Shown here: in pieces, positions 49,430-59,330 of the stretch | How positions within the stretch are numbered: the first letter of the stretch is position 1 | How the letters are laid out: each line of letters begins with the position of its first letter | DNA from: Actinacidiphila yanglinensis | Lineage (GTDB): Bacteria; Actinomycetota; Actinomycetes; Streptomycetales; Streptomycetaceae | Direction of reading: 5' to 3' | Assembly: GCF_900107965.1 (NCBI RefSeq) | Contig: NZ_FNVU01000005.1 | Span: forward strand, 372,001-436,000 | Length of the DNA: 64,000 bases | Translations under genes and position numbers: made by a program | Notes under the pieces: model-generated | The model's input: the letters and a program-made list of their open reading frames with translations, nothing else | What the model was told of the DNA's origin: nothing | Database searches by the model: none

Positions 49430-52400
49430 GTGACCGGATCATCCGAGTTGTCCCGTTCTGCCGACCAGGGACGCCCCGAGCGGATCGCACTGCTGAGCAC
49501 GTCCGACACGGACCTGCTGAGCGCGCGGGCGGCGGGCGGCCCGGTTCCGTACCGCTTCGGCAATCCCGCCCGGCTCGTCCTGGACGACCTGCCGGAACTG
49601 CTGGACGGCGCCGGCCTGGTGGTCGTCCGGCTGCTCGGCGGGGTGCGGGCGTGGCAGGAGGGGCTGGACACGGTGCGCGCCACCGGCCTGCCCGTGGTGG
49701 TGCTGAGCGGTGAACAGGCCCCGGACGCCCAGCTGATGGCGGCGTCGACGGTGCCGGTGGGCATCGCCGCCGAAGCGCACGCGTACCTGGCGCACGGCGG
49801 CCCCGCCAACCTCGAACAGCTCGCCCGCTTCCTGTCGGACACGGTGCTGCTCACCGGCCACGGCTTCGAGCCGCCCGCACCGGCGCCGTCCTGGGGCCGG
49901 TTGGAGCGCCGTACGGACACGGCCTCCCATGCACGCGACGCTCCCGCCGTCGCGGTGCTCTACTACCGCGCCCACCACATGAGCGGGAACACCGCCTTCG
50001 TGGCGGCCCTGTGCGACGCGATCGAGGCGGGCGGCGGCCGGGCCCTGCCGTACTACGTCGCCTCCCTGCGCAGCCCCGAGCCGGAACTCGTCGCCGAACT
50101 CGGCGCCGCCGACGTGATCGTCACCACCGTCCTCGCCGCCGGGGGCACCCGCCCCGCCGAGGCGTCCGCCGGGGGCGACGACGAGGCGTGGGACGCGGGA
50201 GCGCTCACCGGCCTGGACGTGCCCGTGCTCCAGGCCCTGTGCCTGACCGGCTCGCGCGCCGCCTGGCTGGAGAGCGACGAGGGGGTCTCCCCGCTGGACG
50301 CCGCCACCCAGATCGCGGTGCCGGAGTTCGACGGGCGGCTGATCACCGTCCCGTTCTCGTTCAAGGAGGTCGACGCCGACGGCCTGCCCGCCTACGTCGC
50401 CGACCCCGAACGTGCCGCCCGGGTGGCGGGCATCGCCCTGCGGCATGCCCGGCTGCGCCACATACCCCCGGCCCGCAAGCGCCTGGCCCTGGTGCTGTCC
50501 GCCTATCCGACCAAGCACTCCCGCATCGGCAACGCCGTCGGCCTGGACACCCCGGCGAGCGCGATGGCCCTGCTGCGCCGGCTGCGCGAGGAGGGCTACG
50601 ACTTCGGCCCCGACCCGGTCCCGGGCCTCGACGACGGCGCGGCGGCGCAGGACACCACAGCGCCCCGGAACTCCGACGCGCCGCAGGACACCCACGACCC
50701 CGACGCGGCCCCGGACGGCGCGGCGGGCAGCGCCCCGCACCCGGGCGACGCCCTCATCCGCGCCCTCATCGACGCCGGCGGCCACGACCAGGACTGGCTC
50801 ACCGAGGAGCAGTTGGCCCGCAACCCGGTCCGGGTACCGGCCGCCGACCACCGCCGCTGGTACGCGACCCTCCCGCGGGAACTGCGCGAGTCCGTGGAGC
50901 GGCACTGGGGCCCGCCGCCCGGCGAGCTGTTCGTGGACCGCAGCCGCGACCCCGAGGGCGACATCGTGCTCGCCGCGCTCCGGTACGGGAACCTGCTGGT
51001 CCTCATCCAGCCGCCGCGCGGCTTCGGCGAGAACCCGATCGCGATCTACCACGACCCCGACCTGCCGCCCTCGCACCACTACCTGGCGGCGTACCACTGG
51101 ATCTCCGCGCCCGTCGAGGACGGCGGGTTCGGCGCCGACGCGATGATCCACCTCGGCAAGCACGGCAACCTGGAGTGGCTGCCCGGCAAGAACGCCGGCC
51201 TGTCCGCCGCCTGCGGCCCGGACGCGGTACTCGGCGACCTGCCGCTGATCTACCCGTTCCTGGTCAACGACCCGGGCGAGGGCACTCAGGCCAAGCGCCG
51301 CGCGCACGCCACCCTCATCGACCACCTGGTGCCGCCGATGGCCCGCGCCGACTCCTACGGCGACATCGCCCGCCTCGAACAGCTCATGGACGAGCACGCC
51401 CAGATCGCCGCCATGGACCCGGCGAAACTGCCGGCCATCCGCGCCCAGATCTGGACCCTGATCCAGGCCGCCCGGCTCGACCACGACCTCGGCCTGGCCG
51501 ACCGCCCCGACGACGAGGGGTTCGACGACTTCCTGCTGCACGTCGACGGCTGGCTCTGCGAGATCAAGGACGCCCAGATCCGGGACGGCCTGCACGTGCT
51601 CGGCGGCGCCCCGGCCGGCGCCGCGCGGGTCGACCTGGTGCTGGCGATCCTGCGCGCCCGGCAGATCTGGGGCGGCACGGCGGCCCTGCCCGGGCTGCGC
51701 GAGGCCCTCGGCCTGGACGAGTCGGCCCCCACCCGCACCGCCGCCGACGCCGTCGAGGAGCGCGCCCGCGCCCTGGTCCAGGCGATGGAGGACGCGGGCT
51801 GGGACCCGGCCGCCGTCCCCGGGATCGCCGCCGGGCTGGGCGAACAGGTCGCCGCCGTCCTGGAGTTCGCCGCCCGCGAGGTGGTCCCCCGGCTGGCCGC
51901 GACCACCGCCGAGCTCGACCGCACCGTGCACGCGCTGGCCGGCGGCTTCGTGCCGGCCGGGCCGTCGGGCTCGCCGCTGCGCGGCCTGGTCAACGTGCTG
52001 CCCACCGGCCGCAACTTCTACTCCGTCGACCCCAAGGCGGTGCCCTCGCGGCTCGCCTGGGAGACCGGGCAGGCCCTCGCCGACTCCCTGCTGGCCCGCT
52101 ACCGCGCCGACAACGGCGACTGGCCCGCGTCCGTGGGCCTGTCCCTGTGGGGCACGTCCGCGATGCGCACCGCGGGCGACGACATCGCCGAGGCGCTGGC
52201 CCTGCTCGGCATCCGCCCGGTGTGGGACGACGCCTCCCGCCGCGTCACCGGCCTGGAGGCCGTGCCGGCGGACGAGCTCGGCCGCCCGCGGATCGACGTC
52301 ACCCTGCGCATCTCCGGCTTCTTCCGGGACGCCTTCCCGCACACCGTCGCGCTCCTGGACGACGCGGTCCGGCTGGCCGCCTCCCTCGACGAGCCCGACG

Positions 52401-53215
52401 ACCTCAACCACGTCCGCGCGCACACCCGCGCCGACCTCGCCGAGCACGGCGACGAGCGCCGCGCCACCACCCGCATCTTCGGTTCCCGCCCGGGCACGTA
52501 CGGCGCCGGGCTGCTCCAGCTGATCGACTCCCGCGACTGGCGCACCGACGCCGACCTCGCCGAGGTCTACACCGTCTGGGGCGGCTACGCCTACGGCCGG
52601 GGGCTGGACGGCCGCCCGGCGCGCGGCGAGATGGAGACCGCCTACCGCCGGATCGCCGTCGCCGCGAAGAACACCGACACCCGCGAGCACGACATCGCCG
52701 ACTCCGACGACTACTTCCAGTACCACGGCGGCATGGTCGCCGCGGTCCGGGCGCTGCGCGGCACCGCCCCCGAGGCGTACATCGGCGACTCCACCCGGCC
52801 CGAGACCGTCCGCACCCGCACCCTGGTCGAGGAGACCTCCCGCGTCTTCCGCGCCCGCGTGGTCAACCCGCGCTGGATCGAGGCGATGCGCCGGCACGGC
52901 TACAAGGGCGCCTTCGAACTCGCCGCCACCGTCGACTACCTCTTCGGCTACGACGCGACCACCGGCGTCGTCGCCGACTGGATGTACGACCGGATCACCG
53001 AGGCGTACGTCCTCGACCCCGCCAACCGCGCCTTCCTCCAGGACGCCAACCCCTGGGCGCTGCACGGCATCGCGGAACGCCTGCTGGAGGCCGAGTCCCG
53101 CGGCATGTGGGCCGAACCCGACCCCGAGGTGCTCGCCGCGCTCCGCCAGGTCTACCTGGACACCGAGGGCGACCTCGAAGGCGGCGCCGACGGCGGCGAC
53201 CCGTCCGACGGGTGA
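49430..53215 (+). CDS. cobN: Cobaltochelatase subunit CobN
   Basis: 1,261 residues. Large ATP-dependent chelatase subunit (ChlH/BchH-like) that inserts cobalt into hydrogenobyrinate a,c-diamide in the aerobic route. Motifs IGNAVGLDTPASAMALLRRL, IHLGKHGNLEWLPGKNAGLS, NPRWIEAMRRHGYKGAFELA. A 30-residue Asp/Ala/Pro-rich insert lies near residues 400-440. GTG 49430 follows AGGAAGGG by 7 nt. CobS and CobT partners are not in the window; a magnesium-chelatase-type pair elsewhere may serve. Under riboswitch control. Confidence 0.95.
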   Translation: MTGSSELSRSADQGRPERIALLSTSDTDLLSARAAGGPVPYRFGNPARLVLDDLPELLDGAGLVVVRLLGGVRAWQEGLDTVRATGLPVVVLSGEQAPDAQLMAASTVPVGIAAEAHAYLAHGGPANLEQLARFLSDTVLLTGHGFEPPAPAPSWGRLERRTDTASHARDAPAVAVLYYRAHHMSGNTAFVAALCDAIEAGGGRALPYYVASLRSPEPELVAELGAADVIVTTVLAAGGTRPAEASAGGDDEAWDAGALTGLDVPVLQALCLTGSRAAWLESDEGVSPLDAATQIAVPEFDGRLITVPFSFKEVDADGLPAYVADPERAARVAGIALRHARLRHIPPARKRLALVLSAYPTKHSRIGNAVGLDTPASAMALLRRLREEGYDFGPDPVPGLDDGAAAQDTTAPRNSDAPQDTHDPDAAPDGAAGSAPHPGDALIRALIDAGGHDQDWLTEEQLARNPVRVPAADHRRWYATLPRELRESVERHWGPPPGELFVDRSRDPEGDIVLAALRYGNLLVLIQPPRGFGENPIAIYHDPDLPPSHHYLAAYHWISAPVEDGGFGADAMIHLGKHGNLEWLPGKNAGLSAACGPDAVLGDLPLIYPFLVNDPGEGTQAKRRAHATLIDHLVPPMARADSYGDIARLEQLMDEHAQIAAMDPAKLPAIRAQIWTLIQAARLDHDLGLADRPDDEGFDDFLLHVDGWLCEIKDAQIRDGLHVLGGAPAGAARVDLVLAILRARQIWGGTAALPGLREALGLDESAPTRTAADAVEERARALVQAMEDAGWDPAAVPGIAAGLGEQVAAVLEFAAREVVPRLAATTAELDRTVHALAGGFVPAGPSGSPLRGLVNVLPTGRNFYSVDPKAVPSRLAWETGQALADSLLARYRADNGDWPASVGLSLWGTSAMRTAGDDIAEALALLGIRPVWDDASRRVTGLEAVPADELGRPRIDVTLRISGFFRDAFPHTVALLDDAVRLAASLDEPDDLNHVRAHTRADLAEHGDERRATTRIFGSRPGTYGAGLLQLIDSRDWRTDADLAEVYTVWGGYAYGRGLDGRPARGEMETAYRRIAVAAKNTDTREHDIADSDDYFQYHGGMVAAVRALRGTAPEAYIGDSTRPETVRTRTLVEETSRVFRARVVNPRWIEAMRRHGYKGAFELAATVDYLFGYDATTGVVADWMYDRITEAYVLDPANRAFLQDANPWALHGIAERLLEAESRGMWAEPDPEVLAALRQVYLDTEGDLEGGADGGDPSDG

Positions 53216-53298
53216 CCCCCGCGCCCGGGCGGACCCGCCCGTAGGATCACCGGGAGCCGCCGCGCCGGGACCCGGCGCCCAGACCAGGAGGAGCCGCC

Positions 53299-54249
53299 GT
53301 GTCGTTGCGAGTCGCCGTACTGGACGACTACCAGCAGGTCGCCGAGTCGCAGGCCGACTGGTCCGGGCGGCTGCCCGGCGCCGAGACGGTCTTCTTCCCC
53401 CGGCACATCGCCGACCCGGACGAACTGGTCGCCGCCCTCGCGCCGTTCGACGTGGTGGTGGCGATGCGCGAGCGCACCGCCTTCCCGCGCGAGGTGCTGC
53501 GGCGGCTTCCCCGGCTGCGGCTCCTGGTCACCACCGGCATGCGCAACGCCTCCCTCGACGTGGCCGCGGCGGCCGAATTCGGCGTGCTGGTGTGCGGCAC
53601 CGGCGGGTACCCGACCGGCACCTCGGAGCTGACCTGGGCGATGATCCTCGGCCTGGTGCGCGGGGTGGCCGGCGACGACGCCCGGGTCCGGGCCGGCGGC
53701 TGGCAGCAGCGGGTCGCGCCCGACCTGTCCGGCGAGGTGCTGGGCATCGTCGGCCTCGGCCGGCTCGGCACCCAGGTGGCCGCGGTGGGCGCCGCGTTCG
53801 GCATGGACGTCGTCGCCTGGAGCCCGCACCTCACCGCCGAGCGCGCCGCGGAGGGCGGCGCCCGGCTGGTCGGCAAGGACGAGTTGTTCGCGACCGCGAA
53901 GGTCGCCACCGTGCACATGGTGCTCGCCGAGGGCACCCGCGGCCTGATCGGCGACGCCGAACTGGGCGCCATGCGGGCCGGCTCCTACCTCGTCAACACC
54001 TCGCGCTTCGGGCTGATCGAGGAGGAGGCGCTGCGCCGCGCGCTGGCCGGGGACCGGCCGGCCGGGGTCGGGCTGGACGTCTTCGACGTCGAGCCGCTGC
54101 CCGACGGCCACTGGCTGCGCACCGCCCCCCGCACCCTGCTCTCGCCGCACATGGGCTACGTCACCGAGCAGACGTACCGGATCTTCTACGGCGACGCGGT
54201 CGAGGACATCGCGGCCTGGCAGGCGGGCGCGCCCGTACGGACCCTGTGA
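53299..54249 (+). CDS. D-2-hydroxyacid dehydrogenase family protein
   Basis: 316 residues. Two-domain NAD-binding fold: LGIVGLGRLGTQVAAVGAAF (Rossmann GxGxxG), NTSRFGLIEEEALRRALAGD, VGLDVFDVEPLPDGHWLR and the catalytic His in LLSPHMGYVTEQ. Reduces 2-keto acids or oxidises the hydroxyacid; substrate unknown. GTG 53299 follows AGGAGGAG. A possible -10 box TAGGAT lies near 53242. Confidence 0.9.
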   Translation: MSLRVAVLDDYQQVAESQADWSGRLPGAETVFFPRHIADPDELVAALAPFDVVVAMRERTAFPREVLRRLPRLRLLVTTGMRNASLDVAAAAEFGVLVCGTGGYPTGTSELTWAMILGLVRGVAGDDARVRAGGWQQRVAPDLSGEVLGIVGLGRLGTQVAAVGAAFGMDVVAWSPHLTAERAAEGGARLVGKDELFATAKVATVHMVLAEGTRGLIGDAELGAMRAGSYLVNTSRFGLIEEEALRRALAGDRPAGVGLDVFDVEPLPDGHWLRTAPRTLLSPHMGYVTEQTYRIFYGDAVEDIAAWQAGAPVRTL

Positions 54250-54288
54250 CCTGACAGGTCCCGGGGGAGTCCGTACGGGCGCGCCGGT

Positions 54289-54307
54289 GGCCCGCGTCCT
54301 GCGGGCC
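54289..54307. terminator. Bidirectional hairpin
   Basis: GGCCCGC / GCGGGCC with a 5-nt loop between the convergent dehydrogenase and protease genes. Confidence 0.6.
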
Positions 54308-54333
54308 GGACGGGTGGTGCGGGTCGTGCGGGG

Positions 54334-55584
<1,251 letters not shown>

Positions 55585-55788
55585 TCGTGCTCCGTGAGGG
55601 CGTGGGGGGAGATGCGGAGGGCGGCGCGATCGTCCGGACGCGCGGTGCACGCGTGCCCGGCGGGCGCCGCCCACCACCATCCGCCGCCGCCGCGGCAGCC
55701 TCCCGGCCCGACACACCGGCACGCCTGCGCGTCAGCCGATCGGGCGGCACGACCCTCCGGCCAGGTGGGCGCGCCGTGCGGGGCCGTC

Positions 55789-56343
55789 CTACATGCCCGC
55801 CTTCGCCAGCAGGTCGCGGGCCCCGCGCGCGTCGATCGCCTCGGCGAGTTCGCGCAGCGCGCCCCGGTCGGCGAGCAGTCCCGCGGTGTGCGCGTGACGG
55901 GCGCCCCGGTCGAGTGCGTGCCACAGGAACGGGTTCGCGAGCAGTACGCCCGCCTCCACCGACACCACGCCGCCGAACGCGTCGCGCAGCACCACCCGTC
56001 GGTCTATGGCACCCAGGAACCGGGCCGACACCAGGTAGTCCGTGTACACGCGGCGCCTGCGCAGCAGGCCGCGCACCTCCAGCCAGCCCTCGCCCGTGGT
56101 GGTCCGCTCCGGCAGCAGGATCGCGAAGAGCGCCACCGCGAACACCAGCCACAGGACGAGCCGGGCGGGGTCGAGCGTGCCGTCCCAGGCATCCAGTGCG
56201 AGTGCCGCGGCAAGGACCGTCACCGCGGCGGCGTAGGCCGTCCGGCGCCGTCCGGCCCACGCGCGGTCGTGCGCGGTGGCAGGGCCGTCAGCGTCCCCGA
56301 CCCGGGGCCGGGGGACCGTGCCGGAGTACTCGCCGCGTCCCAT
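55789..56343 (-). CDS. PH-like domain membrane protein
   Basis: 184 residues. Two adjacent spans (TAYAAAVTVLAAALALDAWD and LVLWLVFAVALFAILLP) and a following PH-like domain (GWLEVRGLLRRRRVYTDYLV, RRVVLRDAFGGVVSVEAGVL, NPFLWHALDRGARHAH). Bacterial PH-domain membrane proteins have unknown roles. ATG 56343 has TAGCGT 7 nt upstream and no ribosome-binding site: leaderless pattern. Confidence 0.78.
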   Translation of the reverse strand: MGRGEYSGTVPRPRVGDADGPATAHDRAWAGRRRTAYAAAVTVLAAALALDAWDGTLDPARLVLWLVFAVALFAILLPERTTTGEGWLEVRGLLRRRRVYTDYLVSARFLGAIDRRVVLRDAFGGVVSVEAGVLLANPFLWHALDRGARHAHTAGLLADRGALRELAEAIDARGARDLLAKAGM

Positions 56344-56350
56344 GGTGCCG

Positions 56351-56356
56351 ACGCTA
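56351..56356 (-). promoter_or_regulatory. -10 box of the PH-like gene, predicted leaderless
   Basis: TAGCGT on the minus strand followed by 7 nt and ATG. Confidence 0.4.
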
Positions 56357-56499
56357 GGTTTCGCCCCGGCCCGGGGGCCGGGCCTTGACGCCCCCCTGAC
56401 GCGGGGCGCGGTCTTACTGACAGCTTCTTTACGCCTGCGTGGCCAGGTCGGGGGCCCCGCCGCCGGATCGGGTGGCAGGACACCGCCCCGCCGGGCCGG

Positions 56500-56600
56500 C
56501 GCCGGGCGGGAGGGAGCGGTGCGGGCCGGTCCTGACATCCCGGCCCGTACCGCCCGGCGAAGGGGCGTCCTGGTGCGGCGCGGACGTGGCACCAGGACGC
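56500..56600. other. Nested hairpin cluster downstream of the GH16 gene
   Basis: CGCCGGGCGG (56500-56509) pairs with CCGCCCGGCG (56550-56559) and encloses CGGGCCGG / CCGGCCCG (56522-56547). Directly next is GCGTCCTGGTGC / GCACCAGGACGC (56565-56600). All arms are perfect. With the terminator at 56610-56634 this makes four strong helices in about 135 bp without a gene. Confidence 0.7.
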
Positions 56601-56609
56601 GTGGCCGAT

Positions 56610-56634
56610 CGGTCCCCGGCGGAACCGGGGACCG
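56610..56634 (-). terminator. GH16 terminator
   Basis: Perfect 10-bp stem CGGTCCCCGG / CCGGGGACCG with a 5-nt loop, a few bases past the GH16 stop. Confidence 0.75.
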
Positions 56635-56637
56635 GGA

Positions 56638-58542
56638 TCAGCTGCCGTAGACCTGGAACTCCCACAGCGAGTAGCCGTACTGCGTGGCGCGCTGCGTGCC
56701 GTACAGGCGCACGTAGCGGCCCGATCCGGTGACCGCCAGCGTCTGGTCGCCGCCGGTCCCGCTGGTGGTGGAGTAGACGGAGGTCCAGTTCTGGCCGTCG
56801 GGTGAGGTCTGGATCTGGAACGCCGTGCCGTAGGCGGTCTCCCAGTTCAGCTCGACCTTGCCGATCGTGTGGGTGGCTCCGAGGTCGACCTGGAGCCACT
56901 GCGGGTCGGAGAAGCCGCTGGACCACCGGGTGCCGGCGTTGCCGTCGACCGCCGCGGACGCCGGGAAGCTGCCGTTCTCCGTCGAGGATGCGGTGGCGGT
57001 CCTGCCCTGCGACAGCAGCGTGCCCGTACCGCCGCCGGGATTGCTGCCGCCGGACGGCGTGCCGTACAGGGCCAGTTCGTAGAGCGAGTCACCGTACTGG
57101 CTGGCTCTCGCGGTCGCGTAGACCCGGACGTAGCGCCCTGTGGTGTTCAGCGCGGTGTCCTGGAGGTCCTGCGGGCTGTTGCTGTTGGTGTACGCGGTCG
57201 TCCAGTTCTGGCCGTCGGCGGACACCTGTAGCTGGTAGGCCGCTGCGGCGGCCGCCTCCCAGGTCAGGCTCGCGTGGGTCAGCTGGTAGGACTGGCCGAG
57301 GTCGACCTGGAGCCACTGCGGGTCGGAGAAGCCGCTCGACCAGCGGGTGGAGATGTTGCCGTCGGTCGCGTTGGACGCCGGGAAGTCCGCGCTCTCGTTG
57401 GAGGACGACGTGGTCGGCTTGCCCTGCGCGATGTTCGCGCCGAGGTCGCCCGCGGCCGGCTTGTTGTAGACGGCCACGTAGTCGATGTTCATCTGGCCGC
57501 CGGACGCGGTCGCGGACGTCGGACCGCCGCCGAAGGCACCCGGGAAGGCGCCGCCGATCGCCAGGTCGAAGATCACGTAGTAGCTGTGGTCGACCGCGTT
57601 GGCCCAGGTGGTGGCGTCCACCTGGCTGGAGTTGACGGTGAAGTAGTTGGCGCCGTCGAGGTAGTAGCGGATCTGCTCGGGCGACGTCGAGCGGTCGATC
57701 TCCACCGCGTAGGTGTGGTATCCGGTCTGGCATCCCGAGCAGGCGCGCTCACCGGAACCGATGCCGGTCGACTCGTTGCACGGGCCGCCCGGGCTGACCC
57801 CGCAGTGCAGGGTGCCGAACACCGAGCTGCGGGCGTTGATGTCCTCCATGATGTCGACCTCGCCGGAGCCGGGCCAGCCGACACCGACCCGCAGCGGCGA
57901 GCCCAGCATCCAGAACGCCGGCCAGTAGCCCGCGCCGGTCGTGGTGTTGAGGTTCGGCTGCTGGATCGACGCCTGGATGCGCACCACGCCGCCCGGCCGC
58001 GCGCCGAACCCGTCCGCCTGGGTCTCGACCCGGCCGGAGGTCCAACCGGAGTTCGGGTCGGTGCCGGAGTGCAGCGCCTTCAGCACCAGGTGGCCGTTGC
58101 CGTCCGTGTAGACGTTGGACGTGCTGTTGGTCGTGGTCTCGATCTCGCCGGTGCCGAAGTTCGCGCCGGCGCCGTCGTCGTAGCGCCATGTCCCGGTGTC
58201 CAGCGCGGAGTTGGCGGCGCCGCTGAAGTCGTCGCTCCAGGTGGTGCTGAACCCGGACGGTGCGGCCGGCACGTCCGAGGGTGCGGCCGCGGGGCGGGCG
58301 GCGGCCGGTGCCGCGGCCGCCTTCGCGCTCGCGTCGGCCATCGCGGACGGCGAACCGGCCAGGGCGAGGCCGGTGAACGCCGCGACCGCGGCGATCAGCC
58401 CGACCATGACCCGGCCGCGGCGCAGCCGGGTCCGCGGTGCCGATGCGCCCGCCGTTCCCGATGTGCCGGGTACGACAGGTGGGGTCTGCGGTGACCTTCG
58501 TCGATGGCGCGACGCTGTCCCGCGCGTGTCTGGGGTGGACAT
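56638..58542 (-). CDS. Secreted GH16 beta-glucanase with two discoidin-like domains
   Basis: 634 residues. Long basic N-terminus and signal segment (VGLIAAVAAFTGLALAGSPS), GH16 catalytic domain (about 95-350; active-site motif GSGEVDIMEDIN with two Glu around an Asp), then two F5/8 type C (discoidin) domains (about 365-495 and 505-634) sharing GNISTRWSSGFSDPQWLQVD-type sequence. GH16 members with this motif cleave beta-1,3- or mixed-linked glucans. Repeats of the discoidin modules suggest duplication and carbohydrate binding. ATG follows GGGAGG. A 16-bp palindrome lies about 120 bp upstream. Confidence 0.93.
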   Translation of the reverse strand: MSTPDTRGTASRHRRRSPQTPPVVPGTSGTAGASAPRTRLRRGRVMVGLIAAVAAFTGLALAGSPSAMADASAKAAAAPAAARPAAAPSDVPAAPSGFSTTWSDDFSGAANSALDTGTWRYDDGAGANFGTGEIETTTNSTSNVYTDGNGHLVLKALHSGTDPNSGWTSGRVETQADGFGARPGGVVRIQASIQQPNLNTTTGAGYWPAFWMLGSPLRVGVGWPGSGEVDIMEDINARSSVFGTLHCGVSPGGPCNESTGIGSGERACSGCQTGYHTYAVEIDRSTSPEQIRYYLDGANYFTVNSSQVDATTWANAVDHSYYVIFDLAIGGAFPGAFGGGPTSATASGGQMNIDYVAVYNKPAAGDLGANIAQGKPTTSSSNESADFPASNATDGNISTRWSSGFSDPQWLQVDLGQSYQLTHASLTWEAAAAAAYQLQVSADGQNWTTAYTNSNSPQDLQDTALNTTGRYVRVYATARASQYGDSLYELALYGTPSGGSNPGGGTGTLLSQGRTATASSTENGSFPASAAVDGNAGTRWSSGFSDPQWLQVDLGATHTIGKVELNWETAYGTAFQIQTSPDGQNWTSVYSTTSGTGGDQTLAVTGSGRYVRLYGTQRATQYGYSLWEFQVYGS

Positions 58543-58660
58543 GCGTCCTCCCTTTCCTTCCGCTGTGGGGGGTGTGGGGGTTTGTGTGTGGGGGATGGGG
58601 GGTTGCGTGCAGTCCCGTTCGGATCCGATCGCGCAGCGTCCGAACGGCGTGCGAGCATGC

Positions 58661-58676
58661 CTGAGAGCGCTCTCAG
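58661..58676. promoter_or_regulatory. LacI/CebR-type operator before the GH16 gene
   Basis: Perfect 16-bp palindrome CTGAGAGCGCTCTCAG. It matches the CebR-type consensus TGGGAGCGCTCCCA except for one symmetric change. LacI-family repressors sensing oligosaccharides bind such sites in Streptomyces, so induction by glucan fragments is likely. Confidence 0.7.
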
Positions 58677-58868
58677 AACGCTCCCCCAGGAGAATCGGCC
58701 CTCGCTCCGAGCGGTGTCAAGGGAACGGCAACGTTTACGGAATCGCGCGGCAAACGTGGACGGAACCGCGGTGGCCGCCGGCCGGCCGTACCGCCGCCCG
58801 AGCGCCGCACCTTCCCTGAGGCCGCGCCAACTCTCGTTGCGTCGCGACCGGTTGGCGGGGCGGCGGCA

Positions 58869-59330
58869 TCAGTCCAGGCAGAACTCGTTGCCCTCGGGGT
58901 CGGTCATCACGAGGAAGCCGGCGCTCATCGGCGGCGCGGGCTCGTGGCGGCGCACCCGGGTCGCGCCCAGCGCGACGAGCCGGTCGCACGCGGCCTCCAG
59001 CGCCGCCATCCGCTCCTCCCCCGCGAGTCCGGGAGCCGCGCGGACGTCGAGGTGCACCCGGTTCTTGGCGACCTTGCCCTCCGGCACCCGCTGGAAGAAG
59101 ATCCGGGGGCCGCGACCCTCCGGGTCCTCGACGGCCGACCCCGCGTTGCGCTCCTCCTCCGGCACGCCCGCCCGATCGAGGAACGCGTCCCACGCGGCCA
59201 GCGGGTCGGCTCCCTCGGGCAGGTCGACACCGGGCGGGCCGGGGTGGACGTAGCCGAGCGCCTCGCGCCAGAAGGACGACAGCGCCTGCGGGTCGTGGGC
59301 GTCGAAGGTGACCTGGATCTCGCGGCTCAC
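58869..59330 (-). CDS. VOC/glyoxalase-like protein
   Basis: 153 residues: VQVTFDAHDPQALSSFWREA-like opening (here IQVTFDAHDPQALSSFWREA), PRIFFQRVPEGKVAKNRVHL, and FLVMTDPEGNEFCLD at the end, the pattern of streptomycete glyoxalase-superfamily proteins with a VOC fold. Substrate unknown. GTG 59330 overlaps the DinB stop (GTGA) and follows GGAGG, so the two genes are coupled. Confidence 0.88.
   Translation of the reverse strand: MSREIQVTFDAHDPQALSSFWREALGYVHPGPPGVDLPEGADPLAAWDAFLDRAGVPEEERNAGSAVEDPEGRGPRIFFQRVPEGKVAKNRVHLDVRAAPGLAGEERMAALEAACDRLVALGATRVRRHEPAPPMSAGFLVMTDPEGNEFCLD

Noticed and set aside
49439-53065. 1,208-codon open frame opposite cobN
   Set aside because: Antisense shadow of cobN; no ribosome site or domain.
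50011-53244. 1,077-codon open frame on the same strand as cobN
   Set aside because: Other-frame shadow, Arg/Pro-rich without recognisable domain; cobN matches its family throughout.
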